This document shows positions 61,885-64,000 of a DNA stretch of 64,000 nt, piece after piece; within the stretch, counting starts at the first letter, position 1, and each line of letters starts with the position of its first letter. Below the pieces are notes generated by a model that worked only from the letters and a program-made list of their open reading frames with translations, made no database searches and was not told where the DNA came from. The stretch comes from Astropecten irregularis (Eukaryota; Echinodermata; Asteroidea; Paxillosida; Astropectinidae), in contig OZ020248.1 of NCBI GenBank assembly GCA_963971285.1, forward strand, positions 14,508,001 to 14,572,000. Direction: 5' to 3'. Position numbers and translations under genes: made by a program.

Positions 61885-62537
61885 CCTAATGGATGTTCCT
61901 TGTGGAAATAATGTACGACCAATGAGTCATAATACAAATGATTCAAGAACATATCATTTTTAAGTACTTTTCTAGTACATTTTGAAGTTCATCAAAGGTA
62001 CTATCATACTTTGGTAGCATACCGAAACAGAAATCTTCCTACAGGGTATAAAGATGGTGATGGTAGGCGTGTACTGTTATTCTTTTTCTGCCTGAAATGG
62101 TGTATATAACCAGAAAAGGGTAAAATCAATTAAAACAATTTTGATAAAAAAAGATCAACTTCGGTGAAAAGACTTACGAAATACTGTGGCTGTTTTTCAC
62201 AGTTTTCTCAAAAAGTGGGCACCTTATGGGACTGGAAATTTCACAGATGACTGTTACTGTATCCGGTTTGATATTTTTGCCCATGAATCTGTATTTCTTT
62301 TGACAAAAACCAAAGTATGGTATTACCTTTTTCAAGTACATTTTGAATACATTTCTAACGAAATTCGTGATTTCCGTCAGCAGTCGGTTACTCGGTTGAT
62401 TTTTCATCAGTAGTCTGATTATTGTTCTTAAGCTTTTATACCGGAAAAACAATTCTAGTTGTAGGCCTAATAAGCTTTTACTGCGTCTGCGAAAAGCGCT
62501 TTGTTTGAACTTTAATACATGAAATGGAGCAAGCTCC
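61885..62537. repeat. Segmental duplication, unit 2
   Basis: It is joined on its left to an isolated family A end (TTAAAGGTAGCATCATACTT), so one breakpoint lies in a family A element. Confidence 0.87.
61996..62332 (-). mobile_element. Family A element inside duplication unit 2
   Basis: It is nearly identical to the copy in unit 1, so it was present before the duplication. Confidence 0.84.
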
Positions 62538-62539
62538 AA

Positions 62540-63430
62540 TGAACGTCATATGGCCAGCCAATGCATGCTGGTTTTCAGAAAGTTGACGAGGGGAGTTGGT
62601 GAAGGTAGGAGTTGGCTTGGGTGTAAATTTGGGGGTACAACTGAAGTTGGTTAGGGGATGACCCATTTACAGGAAATGAAGGAAACATATCGTATATATG
62701 GTAAGTGGGTTGAAGTTTGTCACATTAATAATTGTAATTACACGATTCTGTTTTAGTCGATGTGCCCTTTTTTAGAATCAGACGCAGTCATGAAGGTAAT
62801 TGAAACCGAAGTTTGCCACACACACGATTCTCTCACACAAGATTCGTACGCCAACCAACTCGTACGGCACCACCAAAATTAAGACTGTAGTCTGTACGAC
62901 ATAAATATTTATTTATAACGAAATAAATGCAACATAAATTTTGATGGAGTGGATTGAGTGTGGGTAGCTTCTATTTATGGTTTGTAATAACGAAATAAAT
63001 GTGGTTTTTTTTAGAGAGACTGGAAACCTTTTTTTGGTATTCACCTTATGGATCGGTGTTCTTGTGTGAGAGGATAGAGAGTGTGGGGGGCTCTAATTAT
63101 TTGTAGTTTGTTATAACGAAATTCTTTGTGGCTGGGTACCTTTTTGTTATTTTACTATAATTACACCTCTCCCATGTCCGCACTACAAAGCAATATGGGT
63201 TGTGTCGTAGGAGTAATTGGTTGGCGTAAGAGTAGAGCAGTGTTCGTTGACATGTATGACAGGCATGCAACTTGCACTTTAAAAATAAAAGGGGGAAATT
63301 CCAATGGTGAGCACATTTGGTACAGTGTTTCAGGTTTGAATGGCATAAGAGTGAAATGGAAAAAAGGGAATTCAGCTGATCCAAGGAAAAGTTGCATGCC
63401 TGGTATGAAGAGATGAAATAGATTGGAAGT
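62540..63430. other. Stretch between candidate exons of the right-edge gene
   Basis: TTATAACGAAATAAATG recurs near 62917, 62985 and 63110. A 96-codon plus-strand frame at 63126-63416 has no recognisable family and weak support. Confidence 0.4.
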
Positions 63431-63437
63431 TGCTTAC

Positions 63438-64000
63438 CTGAATGAGGATGTCTTTCTGCATATCGCAATAAGACGTCAGCTGACTGGCTTTGATGAGCGT
63501 AGCCCTTGAAATTTGCGAGGTGGGTTTAGTGGGAACGTTTCCACGTAGAATGTCTGTTAGGACGTGGTTTGTTACATGGATGGCGAGTGCGAGTCGTTGC
63601 ATAATGTCAATTTTCTTCGATTTGGGGGGTATAGCGCCATTTCTGATGGCTTCGTTGAGGGTGTCCACAAATTCAGATTCGAGTTCATTCATCATGTCCT
63701 TGGCCGAGTCTGTGAAGGTATATGTTGGTGTCGTCGGAGTAACGTGCAGGTCGTACACGGCGGAAATGAAATCGACAAAGGACGTGATTGATTGTTCGCT
63801 GATGTATTGTTGGGCTTCTTGGCGTTGACTGAGCAGGAGTGGGCCGGTAACACTCTGGGGTGAGAATCAAGAACCTGTCTAGCAAACCTTGCCCTTCGTC
63901 GATCAAAACAAGTAGTTTTGCTAAGGGTGGAAGTTGCGTGCTTCCTAGAATGGAGAACGGCGTGTTTGGAGGGATTTGTCGATCTTTGTGCGTTGCCATG
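63438..64000 (-). pseudogene. Exon of a DUF3987-like protein, apparently frameshifted, running off the right edge
   Basis: From the edge the minus-strand frame reads PPNTPFSILGSTQLPP and LIDEGQGLLDRFLILTP. This resembles the 'ILGxxQP...DGfLDRFL' end of DUF3987 (primase/helicase-associated) proteins. At about 63828 the reading must shift by one base to continue as QRQEAQQYISEQSITSFVDF and on to CDMQKDILIQ, where GTAAGC gives a donor at 63437. Removing a single T in the run CTCAGTCAACG would join the frames. An alternative is a short intron ending at the acceptor-like TTCTCACCCCAG near 63860. The gene lies mostly beyond the window. Family assignment rests on a few motifs only and is tentative. 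Confidence 0.42.

Noticed and set aside
63126..63416. 96-codon plus-strand frame
   Set aside because: It has moderately protein-like composition but no recognised domain, opens at a non-ATG start codon, and lies opposite the flank of a minus-strand exon. It was left out as unsupported.
1..64000. CRISPR arrays, bacterial operons, ribosome binding sites
   Set aside because: The repeats are dispersed transposons or simple repeats, and the genes have spliceosomal introns; the DNA is animal.

Overview
This window comes from a marine invertebrate animal, most likely a non-chordate deuterostome such as an echinoderm. The genes are split by spliceosomal introns with GT-AG borders. One gene carries tandem sea-urchin-egg-lectin (SUEL/Gal_lectin) domains. 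The DNA is AT-rich and crowded with short DNA transposons, tRNA-like SINEs and (ATT)n tails. The species cannot be named from the sequence alone. No rRNA, functional tRNA or CRISPR array was seen.

Layout. (1) 1984-19015, minus strand: TRMT1 (tRNA m2,2G26 dimethyltransferase), 13 coding exons whose phases all join, 628 residues. (2) 23126-27965, plus strand: a secreted three-domain SUEL lectin in four exons; the first lectin exon carries an in-frame TAA three codons in. (3) 32238-50022, minus strand: a serine carboxypeptidase of the SCPEP1 type, 14 coding exons, 453 residues after discounting a 23-bp tandem duplication that breaks exon 2. (4) 53905-55339 and 56933-58549, minus strand: two tandem paralogues of an unrecognised two-helix membrane protein with a His/Gly-rich N-terminus and a C-terminal PPxY motif; the second copy is frameshifted in the His-rich repeat. 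Their upstream regions are also duplicated, and a partial third copy of upstream DNA lies at 61885-62537. (5) 63438-64000, minus strand: an exon that resembles DUF3987-type proteins, entering from beyond the right edge, apparently frameshifted. A candidate membrane-protein exon at 125-236 is weak.

The rest is largely mobile DNA. About 28 whole or partial copies of one ~365-bp inverted-repeat element (family A) occur across the window. Several hAT elements have exact 8-bp target duplications, there are PIF/Harbinger-like MITEs with TTA duplications, and one Mutator-like element has a 9-bp duplication. A family with a decayed THAP zinc-finger reading frame and three tRNA-like SINE families are also present. 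Nested insertions give relative ages. The genes look functionally independent: tRNA modification, secreted carbohydrate binding, lysosomal or secretory peptidase, and membrane adaptor.

Open reading frames were judged with care because many stop-free frames here begin at GTG or TTG, or lie inside transposon copies, and are not animal genes.
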